A stretch of DNA of 64,000 bases from the NCBI RefSeq assembly GCF_011682145.1, contig NZ_WHJH01000001.1, forward strand, positions 248,001-312,000. The letters are read 5' to 3'. Each line of letters starts with the position of its first letter. The first letter of the stretch is position 1. The position numbers and the translations under genes are program-made. The notes under the pieces are model-generated. The model worked only from the letters and a program-made list of their open reading frames with translations, made no database searches and had not been told where the DNA came from. The DNA comes from Massilia mucilaginosa (GTDB lineage: Bacteria; Pseudomonadota; Gammaproteobacteria; Burkholderiales; Burkholderiaceae_D). Of the stretch, positions 53,020 to 62,929 are shown piece by piece.

Positions 53020-53913
53020 ATGCTCGATACGCGCAAGGGCGAAGCATTGCTGGCCGTGATCGACAGCGGCAGTTTCGAGCAGGCGGCCGCCCTGCTCCAC
53101 CTGACGCCGTCGGCGGTGTCGCAACGGGTCAGCGCGCTCGAAAGCGAGCTGGGCATGCCGCTGCTGGTGCGCGGCAAACCCTGCCGCGCCACGCACGCGG
53201 GCCAGCGCCTGGTGCAATACCTGCGCCGCAGCCGGCTGCTGGAAGCGGAGTTTCTGGCGGAATCGGCTGACAGCGACGCGCATCCTTTAAGCATTGCCCT
53301 GGCCGTCAACAACGATACCCTGGCCACCTGGCTGCTGCCGGGGCTGGCGTCGTTCCTGATCGAGGAACAGATCCTGCTCGACATCGCGCTCGACGACCAG
53401 GACCATACCTACACCTTGCTGTCGCAGGGAGCGGCGCTGGCCGGTGTGTCGAGCGAAGCGCAGCCGATGCGCGGCTGCACGGTGGAGCGGCTGGGCGCGA
53501 TGCGCTACCGCCTGCTCGCCACGCCGGCGTTCGCCGCGCGCTGGTTTCCGGACGGCTTGCAGCGCGGCGCGGCGCAGCGCGCGCCCGTGATGGTGTTCGA
53601 CCGCAAGGATGCCTTGCAGGCGGCGTTTTTGTTGCGCGAGCTGGGGCTGCCGGCGGGCAGTTATCCCTGTCATTACATTCCGTCGAGCGACGCCTTTACC
53701 CATGCGGTGCGGCTGGGGCTGGGTTACGGCATGGTGCCGGAGCAGCAGTTCAGGGACGATATCGCGCAGGGCGCGCTGGTCGACCTGACGCCCGACAGGC
53801 CGACCGATGTGATGCTGTACTGGCATGCATGGCGGGTGCAGTCGCCCAAGCTGGAGCGCCTCAGTGCGCGCCTGATCGAGGTGACGCGGGCGGCCTTGCG
53901 GCAATCGCCGTGA
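53020..53913 (+). CDS. argP: LysR family regulator ArgP (IciA)
   Basis: The 297-residue product has the ArgP-type N-terminal winged helix: G-S-F-E-Q-A-A-A-L-L-H-L-T-P-S-A-V-S-Q-R near residue 19-38. A LysR substrate-binding domain follows, with S-S-E-A-Q-P-M-R-G-C and G-L-G-Y-G-M-V-P near 237. The start at 53020 has GGAG upstream, preferred over the ATG at 53005. It activates argO in response to arginine and lysine. Confidence 0.92.
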   Translation: MLDTRKGEALLAVIDSGSFEQAAALLHLTPSAVSQRVSALESELGMPLLVRGKPCRATHAGQRLVQYLRRSRLLEAEFLAESADSDAHPLSIALAVNNDTLATWLLPGLASFLIEEQILLDIALDDQDHTYTLLSQGAALAGVSSEAQPMRGCTVERLGAMRYRLLATPAFAARWFPDGLQRGAAQRAPVMVFDRKDALQAAFLLRELGLPAGSYPCHYIPSSDAFTHAVRLGLGYGMVPEQQFRDDIAQGALVDLTPDRPTDVMLYWHAWRVQSPKLERLSARLIEVTRAALRQSP

Positions 53914-54021
53914 ATGCGCCGGCCGGTGCGCACAGCGTTGCCGATGCCGGCATGCCGGCGCTCGCATGTGTCAGCGCTGCCTGGCGCACACGATCCCGCT
54001 GCGGTCCTTATGGCGCAATCC

Positions 54022-54068
54022 GCACGACAAAAAACCCGCAGCGTCGCCGCCGCGGGTTTTTTGTCGTG
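54022..54068. terminator. Long bidirectional terminator
   Basis: GCACGACAAAAAACCCGC and GCGGGTTTTTTGTCGTGC form a perfect 18-bp stem, placed between the argP end and the small gene that ends at 54083. Confidence 0.93.
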
Positions 54069-54082
54069 CCTTCAGGCGGGCA

Positions 54083-54259
54083 TCAGGCCGGTGGCAGGAA
54101 TGCCTCTGGCGCAGGCTGATTGCGGACCTGGTTGCGGTATTTGGAAGCGGCAATGGCCTTCTTGATGGCTTCGCGCGCGATGTTGGTGCGTTTGATGTCT
54201 TTTTTCTCGGCTTTGCCACGATGCTGGGCGATGTCTTTGTTACCGATTCGATTTGTCAT
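54083..54259 (-). CDS. Small basic protein of 58 residues
   Basis: An ATG with CAGGAGT upstream opens a 58-codon frame. The product is Lys/Arg-rich with a helical centre (H-R-G-K-A-E-K-K-D-I-K-R, A-R-E-A-I-K-K-A-I-A) and a Pro-rich tail. It ends 15 bases before a strong terminator. It has the look of a nucleic-acid-binding small protein; I do not recognise a family. Confidence 0.65.
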   Translation of the reverse strand: MTNRIGNKDIAQHRGKAEKKDIKRTNIAREAIKKAIAASKYRNQVRNQPAPEAFLPPA

Positions 54260-54354
54260 TTGATACTCCTGTGTTGATGTTTTTAGGATTATGGTAGAAC
54301 GATGCTACAGAAAAAATAGGACAAAGTGCAAGGTTCTTGTAGGACAGGAGGCGG

Positions 54355-54513
54355 TCAGCGGCGGACAGGCGCCAACTTCAAGCCCGGAAGCAGCAAACCC
54401 CATCCGAGTTCGCGCCGGATTTCTTCGGGCGATGGTGGCGGCTTCGGATCACGCGAACGGCGCTGGAGATATTCGCGCACAAGATGCTTGGGTGGCTGGC
54501 TGATGGCAGGCAT
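54355..54513 (-). CDS. Small protein of 52 residues
   Basis: An ATG with a GGAGG ribosome binding site gives MPAISQPPKHLVREY, then R-R-S-R-D-P-K-P-P-P-S-P-E-E-I-R-R-E-L-G-W. The P-P-S-P-E-E-I-R-R-x-L-G-W box looks conserved in small proteins of related bacteria as I recall, but the role is unknown. It lies 95 bases upstream of the 58-residue protein gene on the same strand. Confidence 0.55.
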   Translation of the reverse strand: MPAISQPPKHLVREYLQRRSRDPKPPPSPEEIRRELGWGLLLPGLKLAPVRR

Positions 54514-54975
54514 GACGACCTCCGCTTCCGTTTGTTTGTCAAAGCCAGCGCACGGCATGCGCTGGCGTCAAGAATTGGTGCCGATCCTCGAGGCGACCGG
54601 CTAACCTGCTGAGGAGGTGCTACCGTCGGACTTCGCCGCTGGCCCCCTCACTCACACAGCTTCATCATAAGGGCTGAGCGCTAACCCAACCGTTCGTTGC
54701 CGCACATTTGCGCCAACATCGCACCCGCGATATTCCGGCGCCATCGCAGAGAGCCTGTACCTGCGGGCGCTATGCGACGCGGCGCGTTGCCGCGCAGCGA
54801 CGGCCCGGCGCGGGCGCGCTGCGGCATGAGGGCTCGCGCATGCCATTTCATCTATCACGACAAGCAATGCCGGAACGGCAAACTGCAACTTCCTTGCGCG
54901 CGCGCAACACATTTCCATTGTCAAACGCGATGACAGCGGTTAGCTTGTCGCTTTAGCGTTCAATATTGATTCCCG
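54514..54975. other. Intergenic region without a supportable gene
   Basis: These 462 bases carry only short frames with poor codon bias. No RNA gene, terminator or repeat is evident apart from the promoter region of the next gene. Confidence 0.6.
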
Positions 54976-56064
54976 ATGCGTCTCGCTCCCCTTGTTGTAC
55001 TTAGTGCCATCCTGGCCGGTTGCGCCAGCGCGCCACCGGCGCCGCCTGTCGCGGCAGCGCCTGCCGTCGTGCCGCCATCTGCCGCACCTGAACCGCTTGC
55101 GCCGCCGGCGCCGGCGCCGGTGATCGCCGCGCCAGTGGCTCCCGCCGCACCGCCGTTCGACCTTGCCACCTTGCAGCGCAAGCAAATTTACCAGATGGCG
55201 CCGGCCGAAGTCGGGCGTTACATCGCGTATATGCATACCGCCGAACCGGACCTGCGCAAGCGCATCGCCGCGATCGGCCGCAAGAATATCGGCCAGCCCT
55301 ATGTGCTGAACCTGCTGGGCGAGTATCCCTACGAACTGCACGACAACCTGCCGATGTTCAGCCTGCAGGCAAGCGACTGCGTCGTGTTCGCCGAGCACAC
55401 CTATGCGATGGCACTGAGCCAGTCGTGGGAAGAATTCTTCTGGATGCTGCAGCGCATCCGCTACAAAGATGGCGTGGTCGGCGTGGCAACGCGCAATCAT
55501 TACACCGAGGTGGATTGGAATATCAATAATGCCTGGCTGGTATCGGATGTCAGCGCGCTGCTGGCCGGCGCGGACGCCACGGCGTACGACATGAAGATCG
55601 ACCGCGCGGCGTTCCTGAAGATGCGCCACAACACGGCCAGCAGCATTCCGGTGCAACTGAGCCAGGAAATGTACGTGGCCAAGGACAAGGTTGCCAGCGT
55701 TGTCGGGCAATTGCAGGATGGCGATCTGGTCAACGTGATTTCCACGCGTGGCGGCAAGTTGTGGGCGTCGCACGTCGGCTTGATCGTTGTCGATGCGAAT
55801 GGGCAGCGTAACTTTTTGAATTCGGCCGAGCCGCAGGTGCGCGAGGAAAGCTTCGAGGCGTTTTTTGCACGCACGGCGGCGCGCGAGGAACGCAACGGCA
55901 AGAATGGCATGAAGCTGGCCGGGTTCAAGTTCTTGCGGCTCAATGACAATATCGTGGTGCCGCCGGCCGCGCCGCAGCCGCGTCCGGGACCGCCGGTGGC
56001 GCTTGTGGGGAAGCCGACGGCCACGGCGGCTGTGAAAGGGCCGGCGGGGTCGGTGACCCGTTGA
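54976..56064 (+). CDS. DUF1460 lipoprotein (putative cell-wall amidase)
   Basis: The 362-residue product has a lipoprotein signal with lipobox I-L-A-G-C ending at residue 16, a Pro/Ala linker to about 60, and a DUF1460 domain. Key points are S-D-C-V-V-F-A-E-H near residue 134 (nucleophilic Cys), N-H-Y-T-E-V-D-W near 175 and A-S-H-V-G-L-I near 258 (His), with L-N-S-A-E-P and R-E-E near 277-288. This is an NlpC/P60-like cysteine amidase fold acting on peptidoglycan. A Pro-rich tail follows. Confidence 0.8.
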   Translation: MRLAPLVVLSAILAGCASAPPAPPVAAAPAVVPPSAAPEPLAPPAPAPVIAAPVAPAAPPFDLATLQRKQIYQMAPAEVGRYIAYMHTAEPDLRKRIAAIGRKNIGQPYVLNLLGEYPYELHDNLPMFSLQASDCVVFAEHTYAMALSQSWEEFFWMLQRIRYKDGVVGVATRNHYTEVDWNINNAWLVSDVSALLAGADATAYDMKIDRAAFLKMRHNTASSIPVQLSQEMYVAKDKVASVVGQLQDGDLVNVISTRGGKLWASHVGLIVVDANGQRNFLNSAEPQVREESFEAFFARTAAREERNGKNGMKLAGFKFLRLNDNIVVPPAAPQPRPGPPVALVGKPTATAAVKGPAGSVTR

Positions 56065-56212
56065 TTGTTGCATGGCAGGCGGTCGCCGATGGCGCTGCCC
56101 TGGGTGCCGGCGCCGCGCGCAGCCGGCGCGCAAGCGTCCTTTGTCAGTCACTGGCTGCGCAGCGAACTTGGACCCACGCCTGCGCGGGGGCGACGCGGAT
56201 ACGCTAACGCAA

Positions 56213-56307
56213 GCAAGTCACGCCACACTTTCTCCACGCCACACTTTCTGCACCCACACTATATCCACCCCACGCTGTATCCAAGCCACACTCTACTAAC
56301 GCCACAC
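56213..56307. repeat. Six tandem 16-bp repeats at the end of the GH19 gene
   Basis: On the minus strand five 16-base units and one 15-base unit each begin GTGTGG or GCGTGG (for example GTGTGGCGTGGAGAAA, GTGTGGCTTGGATACA). The first unit forms the last codons and stop of the GH19 gene; the rest follow it. See the findings for details. Confidence 0.8.
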
Positions 56308-56943
56308 TCCCCGCGTGCGTGCCAGCCAGCGGCGGCGCTCGGCCAGGCCGACCGTGCCGCCGTTGATGCGGGTCGTCACCAGCACGACGTTGTCGTCATC
56401 GGCCGCTTCGTTGCAATCCTTCGCAGCCCAGATCGCCGCCGCCGCTCCCAGACACCACCGAGCCGACAGCACCGCCTCCGGATCGGCGACAAAATCCGGC
56501 GCCGACGGATAGGCGCTCTGGCGTGTTGCAGTCGCCTGTGCGTAGCTGTCCTTTCCAGTCAGCTGCAACAATCCGCGGCCACGGTAAAGATAGCCGTCGC
56601 CGGGCCGGTGGTTGCCCAGACGGCCGCCATACACTGCGTTGGCAAGCCTGGCTTCATCGCCGGCGTAGTCGTCGGGATCGAGCGGACCGCGCGGACGAAA
56701 ACGCAGTGGCCACACCTTCGCCAAGCGCTGCGCGCTGTAACGCAAGCTTTCAACGGTGCGCGTCAACGCCGCCGATTCGTGCAGTACCTGCGCCATGAAA
56801 TGGCTCACGCGCAATGCCGACGCGGCGATGCCGAAATGTTCAAGGAAATGCTGTTCTTGGCCAAAGGCCGTGCGGTAGACCGGGAGTGCGCGTGGAGCAA
56901 GCTGGTCGATCTGGCCGAGCGTGATGACGACAGGCCGGGCCAT
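56296..56943 (-). CDS. GH19 lysozyme/chitinase-like enzyme
   Basis: The 215-residue product starts at an ATG with GGAG upstream, 16 codons inside the longest frame. It is a family 19 glycoside hydrolase of the bacterial/phage endolysin branch: the catalytic Glu is in A-Q-V-L-H-E-S (Glu56), followed by S-L-R-Y-S-A, Y-R-G-R-G-L-L-Q-L-T-G near 126 and W-C-L-G near 168. No signal peptide is seen and no holin or phage gene is near, so secretion or phage origin is open. The final residues G-V-W-R are encoded by the first copy of a tandem DNA repeat. Confidence 0.85.
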   Translation of the reverse strand: MARPVVITLGQIDQLAPRALPVYRTAFGQEQHFLEHFGIAASALRVSHFMAQVLHESAALTRTVESLRYSAQRLAKVWPLRFRPRGPLDPDDYAGDEARLANAVYGGRLGNHRPGDGYLYRGRGLLQLTGKDSYAQATATRQSAYPSAPDFVADPEAVLSARWCLGAAAAIWAAKDCNEAADDDNVVLVTTRINGGTVGLAERRRWLARTRGVWR

Positions 56944-57055
56944 GGCGGCTCCTTCGCTGTGCGGTAGCTCCCATCGTATTGACTCTGCCAATAAAGGACA
57001 CCAAGCGCATCAAACGATGCCGCTTTTAGCGGTTCCAGTCCATCCGCATGGAAAT

Positions 57056-58987
57056 TCAGCCGCCGCGCACCTCCCGGAAGTCCGCGTCCACCACATCATC
57101 GTCCTGCCCCGGTCTGGCTTGCCCCGCGCCAGCCTGCGCCGCGCCGCCCTGCTCCGCTGCGCCCGCTTGCTGCTGGTACAGTTTTTCGCCAATCGCCTGT
57201 GCCGCGCCGGACAAGGCCGCGATGCGCGTCTCGATATCTTCCTTGCCGCCGCTGCGCAAGGCATTGTCGAGGCTGTCCATGGCGGCCTGGATGCGCTCGC
57301 GCACGCCGGCGTCCAGGCCGGCGCCATGTTCGTCCAGCTGTTTGCGTGTGGCATGCAGCAGCGCATCGCCCCGGTTGCGCGCGTCCGCCAGTTCGCGCGC
57401 GCGCCGGTCTTCGTCGGCATGGGCCAGCGCGTCCTGCACCATTTTCTGGATCTCCGTTTCGCTCAGGCCGGAATTGGCCTTGATCGTCACCTGGTTGGCC
57501 TTGCCGGTGGCCTTGTCGAGCGCGCTGACATGCAGGATGCCGTTGGCGTCGATATCGAAACTGACCTCGATCTGCGGCATGCCGCGCGGCGCCGGCGCAA
57601 TCCCGACCAGGTTGAATTCGCCCAGCAACTTGTTGCCGGCCACGACCTCGCGCTCGCCCTGGTAGACCTTGACGGTGACGGCCGGCTGGTTATCCTCGGC
57701 GGTCGAAAACACCTGGCTGAATTTGGTCGGAATGGTGGTGTTGCGCGGGATCATTTTGGTCATCACCCCGCCCAGGGTTTCGATGCCGAGCGACAGCGGG
57801 GTGACATCCATCAGCAGTACATCGGAGCGCTCGCCGGACAGCACCGCCCCCTGGATGGCCGCCCCGACCGCCACCGCTTCATCGGGATTGACATCCTTGC
57901 GCGCATCGCGCCCGAAGAATTCGCGCACCTTTTCCTGCACCTTGGGCATGCGCGTCATGCCGCCGACCAGGATCACGTCGCCGATCTGCTCCTTGGCAAG
58001 ACCGGCATCCTTGAGCGCCAGCTGGCATGGCGCGATGGTGCGGTCGATCAACTCGTCGACCAGCGCTTCCAGGGTGGCGCGCGACAGGCGCAGGTTGAGG
58101 TGGGCCGGCGCGCCGTTGGCCATGGCAATGTAGGGCTCGTTGATGTCGGTCTGCTGGGTCGTGGACAACTCGATCTTGGCGCGTTCGGCCGAGCTCTTGA
58201 TGCGCTGCAAGGCGATCGGGTCGCGCCCCAGGTCGATCCCGCTCTGCTTCTTGAATTCGGCGATGATGTGGTCGATCACGCGCTGGTCGAAATCTTCGCC
58301 GCCGAGAAAGGTGTCGCCATTGGTGGAGAGCACCTCGAACTGCTTGTCGCCTTCGAGCTCGGCGATCTCGATGATGGAAATATCGAAGGTGCCGCCGCCC
58401 AGGTCGTACACGGCCACCTTGCGCTCGCCGCGCGCGGCTTTGTCGAGCCCGAACGCCAGCGCGGCGGCGGTCGGCTCGTTGATGATGCGGCGCACTTCCA
58501 GTCCGGCGATGCGGCCGGCGTCTTTGGTGGCCTGGCGCTGGGCGTCGTTAAAATAGGCGGGCACCGTGATGACGGCGTCGCTGACCGGCCCGCCCAGGTA
58601 ATCCTCGGCCGTCTTTTTCATCTTGCGCAGCACTTCGGCCGACACTTGCTGGGGCGCCAGGCGCTTGCCGCGCACTTCCACCCAGGCATCGCCATTGTCG
58701 GCGCGCACGATCTTGAAAGGCATCAGGTGGATGTCTTTCTGCACTTCGGCTTCGTCGAACTTGCGCCCGATCAGGCGCTTGACGGCGAACAGCGTGTTTT
58801 GCGGGTTGGTCACCGCCTGGCGCTTGGCCGGCGCGCCGACCAGGATGTCGCCATTGTCCTGGTAGGCCACCACCGAGGGCGTGGTGCGTGCGCCCTCCGC
58901 ATTCTCGATCACCCGGGCCTGGCCGCCTTCCATCACGGCGACGCAGGAATTGGTGGTACCGAGATCGATACCGATGATCTTGCTCAT
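57056..58987 (-). CDS. dnaK: Solitary DnaK (Hsp70) chaperone
   Basis: The 643-residue product has [10 protein letters not shown] near residue 5-14, D-L-G-G-G-T-F-D near 194, V-G-G-M-T-R-M-P near 338 and a substrate-binding domain, ending D-V-V-D-A-D-F like the canonical DnaK. The start has AAGGAGGAGG upstream. No grpE or dnaJ gene is in the window, so it is a stand-alone copy, probably additional to a grpE-dnaK-dnaJ operon elsewhere. A sigma-32-like and FNR-like sequence lies about 100 bases upstream. Confidence 0.93.
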   Translation of the reverse strand: MSKIIGIDLGTTNSCVAVMEGGQARVIENAEGARTTPSVVAYQDNGDILVGAPAKRQAVTNPQNTLFAVKRLIGRKFDEAEVQKDIHLMPFKIVRADNGDAWVEVRGKRLAPQQVSAEVLRKMKKTAEDYLGGPVSDAVITVPAYFNDAQRQATKDAGRIAGLEVRRIINEPTAAALAFGLDKAARGERKVAVYDLGGGTFDISIIEIAELEGDKQFEVLSTNGDTFLGGEDFDQRVIDHIIAEFKKQSGIDLGRDPIALQRIKSSAERAKIELSTTQQTDINEPYIAMANGAPAHLNLRLSRATLEALVDELIDRTIAPCQLALKDAGLAKEQIGDVILVGGMTRMPKVQEKVREFFGRDARKDVNPDEAVAVGAAIQGAVLSGERSDVLLMDVTPLSLGIETLGGVMTKMIPRNTTIPTKFSQVFSTAEDNQPAVTVKVYQGEREVVAGNKLLGEFNLVGIAPAPRGMPQIEVSFDIDANGILHVSALDKATGKANQVTIKANSGLSETEIQKMVQDALAHADEDRRARELADARNRGDALLHATRKQLDEHGAGLDAGVRERIQAAMDSLDNALRSGGKEDIETRIAALSGAAQAIGEKLYQQQAGAAEQGGAAQAGAGQARPGQDDDVVDADFREVRGG

Positions 58988-59480
58988 ATCCTCCTCCTTG
59001 AAATAGTTTGCCAGCCGGCACACCCTAAGTGCGCGGCGCGGTCATGCCTGGATAGACCGCGCGCGCGCCAAAACGCTCCCGCAAAGATGGGCAGAGTCGA
59101 TCTATATCAAACTTAGCGGTTTTCACGATGCGGACATCGGCCGAGTCCGATGGCATTACGCCGCCGTTTGCTGCGCATTTTCCCACCGCCGTTCGGATAA
59201 TCCGCCAATTCCCCCTCTGCGCCAGCGCACATAATATTTCCATTTGCAATTCATTCTAAATTTCAATCAAAACCAACGGGCAATTTTTACGCTAAGTCAG
59301 CCGTTGATGATGATCAAATCGATACGATCAGGCCGGCAGGATAATAAACTTACACGTGGATAAGTGCTGCAAGCCGCCGCATGACAGTCAATATAGAAAC
59401 CTAAATACATGGATGCCGCAAAGCGGCATGCATTCATATTCACCTCATCAACCCGAGTTAATCCATTTTCGCTGGCCGCC
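58988..59480. other. Intergenic region between dnaK and wbpM-like genes
   Basis: No supportable gene in about 490 bases. The left part holds the dnaK promoter candidates; the right part is AT-richer with the leader of the polysaccharide locus. Confidence 0.6.
59085..59110 (-). promoter_or_regulatory. Sigma-32-like / FNR-like promoter site for dnaK
   Basis: On the minus strand TTTGAT, 14 bases, CCCATCT resembles the heat-shock consensus (CTTGAA, 13-15 bases, CCCCATnT). The same bases hold TTGAT-ATAG-ATCGA (59097-59110), 9 of 10 matches to the FNR/ANR site TTGAT-N4-ATCAA. Both are hypotheses. Confidence 0.35.
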
Positions 59481-61463
59481 ATGCACACGCTTATTCGCAA
59501 ACCGCTCAGCCAATTCTGTACCGAATTGGTCACCATGCACCGCACCGCCAAAATCGCGCTGATGGTCGTGGTCGATCTGCTGGCGCTGCCGCTGTGTTTT
59601 CTGGCGGCGATGCTGCTGCGCGTGGGCGACGCCGCGTCGGCCATGCAATACCCGCTCGCTGCGTATGTCCTGGTGCCGCTGCTGACGGTGGGCGCGTTTT
59701 CGCTGTCGGACCTGTACCGCGCGGTGATCCGTTTCATCGACCAGCGCATGCTGGCGGTGACCGGCTGCACCCTGGCATTGGCGACCCTGTCGCTGTATCT
59801 GATCATGATCGGTATTAACGACGACAAATTCCCGCGCAGCGCGCTGATCATTTACTGGTTTATCGCGTTTTCGTACGTGGTCACGTCGCGCATGACGGTG
59901 CGCAACCTCTTGCGCAGGCAGATGAACGACGCGCCCCGGCCGGACCATGCGGTGGCCATCTACGGCGCCGGCGAGCCCGGCGCGCAACTGGCGCTGACCA
60001 TGCGCACCAGCAATGAGTACCGTCCCGTTTGCTTTTTCGACGACAAGCGCGCCCTGCACCAGCGCACCATCGCCGGCTTGCGCGTGTTTCACACCGAGCA
60101 TCTGGCCGAGACGGTGCGCAGCCTGGGGGTGCGCTCGGTGATCATTGCGCTGCCGTCGGTGTCGCCGCAGCGCTTGCGCGACATCATGGAACGCTTGTCG
60201 ATGGTGGGCGTCAACACCCGCATCCTGTGCCGCCTGCTCGACCTGGCCGATGGCGCGACGCCGGTGCACGCGGTACGCGACCTCAAGTTCGAAGACTTGC
60301 TGGGGCGCCAGCCGGTGCCGCCGCGCACCGAGCTGTTCGACCGCTGCGTGCGCGGCAAGCGGGTGCTGGTCACCGGCGCCGGCGGCTCCATCGGAAGCGA
60401 GCTGTGCCGCCAGATCGCCACCCTGGCGCCGGCCGAACTGCACCTGGTCGACCATTCCGAGTTCGCGCTGTACACGATCCGCCAGGAATTGCTCGGCCGC
60501 TACCCGGAGATGCGCATCTGCGCGCATCTGGGCTCGGTATGCAGCGCGCGCCTGGTCGATCGCCTCTTCCAGGAAAACCCGATCGACACGATTTACCACG
60601 CGGCCGCCTACAAACACGTGCCGCTGGTCGAGAGCAATATCGTCGCGGGGCTGCGCAACAACGTGCTCGGTTCGCAAGTGATCGCGGCCGCCGCCGGCAA
60701 GTTCAAGGTGCCCACCTGCGTGCTCATTTCGAGCGACAAGGCGGTACGCCCGACCAATATGATGGGTGCGAGCAAGCGCATCGCCGAGCTGATCTTCCAG
60801 GCGGCGGCCGCCGTGCACGGGCCGGACACGACCTTTTGCATGGTGCGCTTCGGTAATGTGCTGGGCTCGTCCGGCTCGGTGATTCCCCTGTTCCAGCGCC
60901 AGCTGGCCGATGGCGGACCGCTGACCATCACCCATCCGGACGTGTCGCGCTATTTCATGCTGATCGCCGAGGCGGCGCAGCTGGTGATCCAGGCCGGCGC
61001 CATGGCCAAGGGCGGCGATGTGTTCGTGCTCGACATGGGCGAGCCGGTCCGCATCGTCGACCTGGCGCGCACCATGATCATGATGTCGGGCCTGACCGAA
61101 AAGACGGCGCAGAATCCGGCCGGCGATATCGGCCTCAAGTTTGTCGGATTGTTTCCTGGTGAAAAGCTGTACGAGGAATTGCTGACCGACGGCACAGTTT
61201 TTCCGAGCGACCATCCGCGCATCATGCGCATGAAAGAACACGCGCTCGATCCCGGCGTGCTCGACACCTATATCACTTGCCTGATGCTCGCATGCAATAC
61301 CCACGACCGCGGCATGATCGAATCGATGGTCAAGGCCATCGTCTCCGACTATACCCCGCAGGCGAATGGCAGCGGGCCGCTTGATCCGCCGCCGATGGTG
61401 GCGCCGCCCGATAAAAACCGGCCCGCCTTATTGCGCAATTTCTCGCCGCACCGCATTCAATAA
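59481..61463 (+). CDS. UDP-sugar 4,6-dehydratase, membrane-bound (WbpM/PglF/CapD-like)
   Basis: The product is 660 residues from the ATG at 59481; the ATG at 59535 is an equally possible start. Four hydrophobic helices lie in the first 150 residues, a CoA-binding-like domain with Y-G-A-G-E-P-G follows, and the C-terminal half is an extended SDR with T-G-A-G-G-S-I-G-S-E, S-S-D-K-A-V-R-P-T-N-M-M-G-A-S-K and E-K-L-Y-E-E-L. This is the long inverting or retaining 4,6-dehydratase of O-antigen and capsule pathways; the SDK-M-K active site fits WbpM/PglF. It opens the surface sugar locus. Confidence 0.9.
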   Translation: MHTLIRKPLSQFCTELVTMHRTAKIALMVVVDLLALPLCFLAAMLLRVGDAASAMQYPLAAYVLVPLLTVGAFSLSDLYRAVIRFIDQRMLAVTGCTLALATLSLYLIMIGINDDKFPRSALIIYWFIAFSYVVTSRMTVRNLLRRQMNDAPRPDHAVAIYGAGEPGAQLALTMRTSNEYRPVCFFDDKRALHQRTIAGLRVFHTEHLAETVRSLGVRSVIIALPSVSPQRLRDIMERLSMVGVNTRILCRLLDLADGATPVHAVRDLKFEDLLGRQPVPPRTELFDRCVRGKRVLVTGAGGSIGSELCRQIATLAPAELHLVDHSEFALYTIRQELLGRYPEMRICAHLGSVCSARLVDRLFQENPIDTIYHAAAYKHVPLVESNIVAGLRNNVLGSQVIAAAAGKFKVPTCVLISSDKAVRPTNMMGASKRIAELIFQAAAAVHGPDTTFCMVRFGNVLGSSGSVIPLFQRQLADGGPLTITHPDVSRYFMLIAEAAQLVIQAGAMAKGGDVFVLDMGEPVRIVDLARTMIMMSGLTEKTAQNPAGDIGLKFVGLFPGEKLYEELLTDGTVFPSDHPRIMRMKEHALDPGVLDTYITCLMLACNTHDRGMIESMVKAIVSDYTPQANGSGPLDPPPMVAPPDKNRPALLRNFSPHRIQ

Positions 61464-61538
61464 ATACCGGCCATTCTAAAAAGCACGGCCGCGCCTTTAT
61501 CCATGCCCAATTCACTATTCTGTACGGAGATATTATCC

Positions 61539-62867
61539 ATGCGCGACCAACATTCAAGCAGCCATTTGGCGCAGCTGATCGCCAGACTCGATCAGCGAAC
61601 AGCGGTGATCGGCATTATCGGACTCGGTTATGTGGGTTTGCCGCTCAGCCTGCGTTATGCGGAAGCCGGTTTCCGCGTGCTCGGCATCGATATCGATCCG
61701 TCCAAGGTCACGCGCCTGAATGCCGGCGCCAGCTATATCGAACATATTTCCAGCAGCGCCATCGGGGCCGCGCTGGCGGCCGGTTTCGAAGCGACCAGCG
61801 ATTTTGCCCGCGCCGCCGAGGCCGACGCCCTGATCATCTGCGTGCCGACCCCGCTCAATGCCTACCGCGAGCCGGACCTGTCGTTCGTGCTGGCCACCGC
61901 CGACGCCCTGCTGCCGTATGTGCGCGCCGGCCAGGTGGTCTCGCTCGAAAGCACCACCTACCCCGGCACCACGGACGAGGAACTGCGCCCGCGCCTGGCA
62001 TCGCGCGGCTTGAGCGTCGGCGAAGACATCTTTTTGGTGTTTTCGCCCGAGCGCGAAGACCCCGGCAACCCCGACTTTGAGACACGCACCATTCCCAAGG
62101 TGTGCGGCGGCGACACGCCGGCCTGCCTGCGCGCCGGCATCGCCCTGTACAGCCCGGCCATCGACCAGGTGGTGCCGGTCAGCTCCACCCGCGCCGCCGA
62201 GCTGACCAAGCTGCTCGAAAACATCCACCGCGCCGTGAATATCGGCCTGGTCAATGAAATGAAAATCATCGCCGACAAGATGGATATCGATATCCACGAG
62301 GTGATCCGCGCCGCCGCCACCAAGCCGTTCGGCTTCACGCCCTACTATCCGGGGCCGGGCCTGGGCGGGCACTGCATTCCGATCGACCCGTTCTACCTGA
62401 CCTGGAAGGCGCGCCAGTACGGCCTGCACACGCGCTTCATCGAGCTGGCCGGCGAGATCAACAGCGACATGCCGCACTGGGTCATCGGCAAGCTGGCGGA
62501 CGCCCTCAACGAACGTTCGCGCGCGATCCGGGGCAGCCGCGTGCTGGTGCTCGGCATCGCCTACAAGAAAAATGTCGAGGACATGCGCGAGTCGCCCTCG
62601 GTCGAGCTGATGGAAATCCTGCGCGCCAAGGGCGCCCTGGTCGACTATTCCGACCCGCACGTGCCGGTCTTTCCGAAGATGCGGGAACACCGTTTCGACC
62701 TGGCCAGCGTGCCGCTGACGGCGGCGTCCATCGCGTCCTACGACGTGCTGCTGCTCGCCACCAGCCACAGCGCCTTCGACTACGCGCTGATCGCCCAGCA
62801 CGCCGCCCTGATCGTCGATACCCGGGGCGTCTACCTGGACCGGCTGCCGAACGTGGTCAAGGCCTGA
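61539..62867 (+). CDS. wbpA: UDP-N-acetylglucosamine 6-dehydrogenase (WbpA-like)
   Basis: The product is 442 residues from the ATG with ACGGAG upstream. The NAD site is G-L-G-Y-V-G-L-P at 28-35, C-V-P-T-P-L near 101, the T-K-L-L-E-N strand near 223, and the catalytic Cys279 in G-G-H-C-I-P-I-D-P. It oxidises C6 of UDP-GlcNAc twice to the uronic acid. It belongs to the WbpA branch by its [14 protein letters not shown] loop. wbpB follows after a short GC-repeat. Confidence 0.88.
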   Translation: MRDQHSSSHLAQLIARLDQRTAVIGIIGLGYVGLPLSLRYAEAGFRVLGIDIDPSKVTRLNAGASYIEHISSSAIGAALAAGFEATSDFARAAEADALIICVPTPLNAYREPDLSFVLATADALLPYVRAGQVVSLESTTYPGTTDEELRPRLASRGLSVGEDIFLVFSPEREDPGNPDFETRTIPKVCGGDTPACLRAGIALYSPAIDQVVPVSSTRAAELTKLLENIHRAVNIGLVNEMKIIADKMDIDIHEVIRAAATKPFGFTPYYPGPGLGGHCIPIDPFYLTWKARQYGLHTRFIELAGEINSDMPHWVIGKLADALNERSRAIRGSRVLVLGIAYKKNVEDMRESPSVELMEILRAKGALVDYSDPHVPVFPKMREHRFDLASVPLTAASIASYDVLLLATSHSAFDYALIAQHAALIVDTRGVYLDRLPNVVKA

Positions 62868-62905
62868 CCCGGCCGGGCCTGACCCGGCCGGGCCTGGCCG
62901 GGCCG
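62864..62905. repeat. Short GC-rich tandem repeat between wbpA and wbpB
   Basis: CCTGACCCGGCCGGG is repeated twice, plus a partial third copy (CCTGGCCGGG). It spans the wbpA stop and could form hairpins; a related CCGGGCC motif occurs at 3822-3845. Confidence 0.6.
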
Positions 62906-62929
62906 CAAAAACAGCGAATGGAGAACCTC

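Noticed and set aside
54652-54924. Minus-strand frame of 90 codons before the DUF1460 gene
   Set aside because: No ribosome binding site, poor codon bias, and composition typical of random high-GC frames.
56213-56307. Possible CRISPR array
   Set aside because: Units are contiguous 16-mers without spacers and no cas gene is near.
56296-56943. Prophage remnant suggested by the GH19 endolysin-like gene
   Set aside because: No holin, tail, capsid or integrase gene is adjacent; the neighbours are ordinary chromosomal genes.
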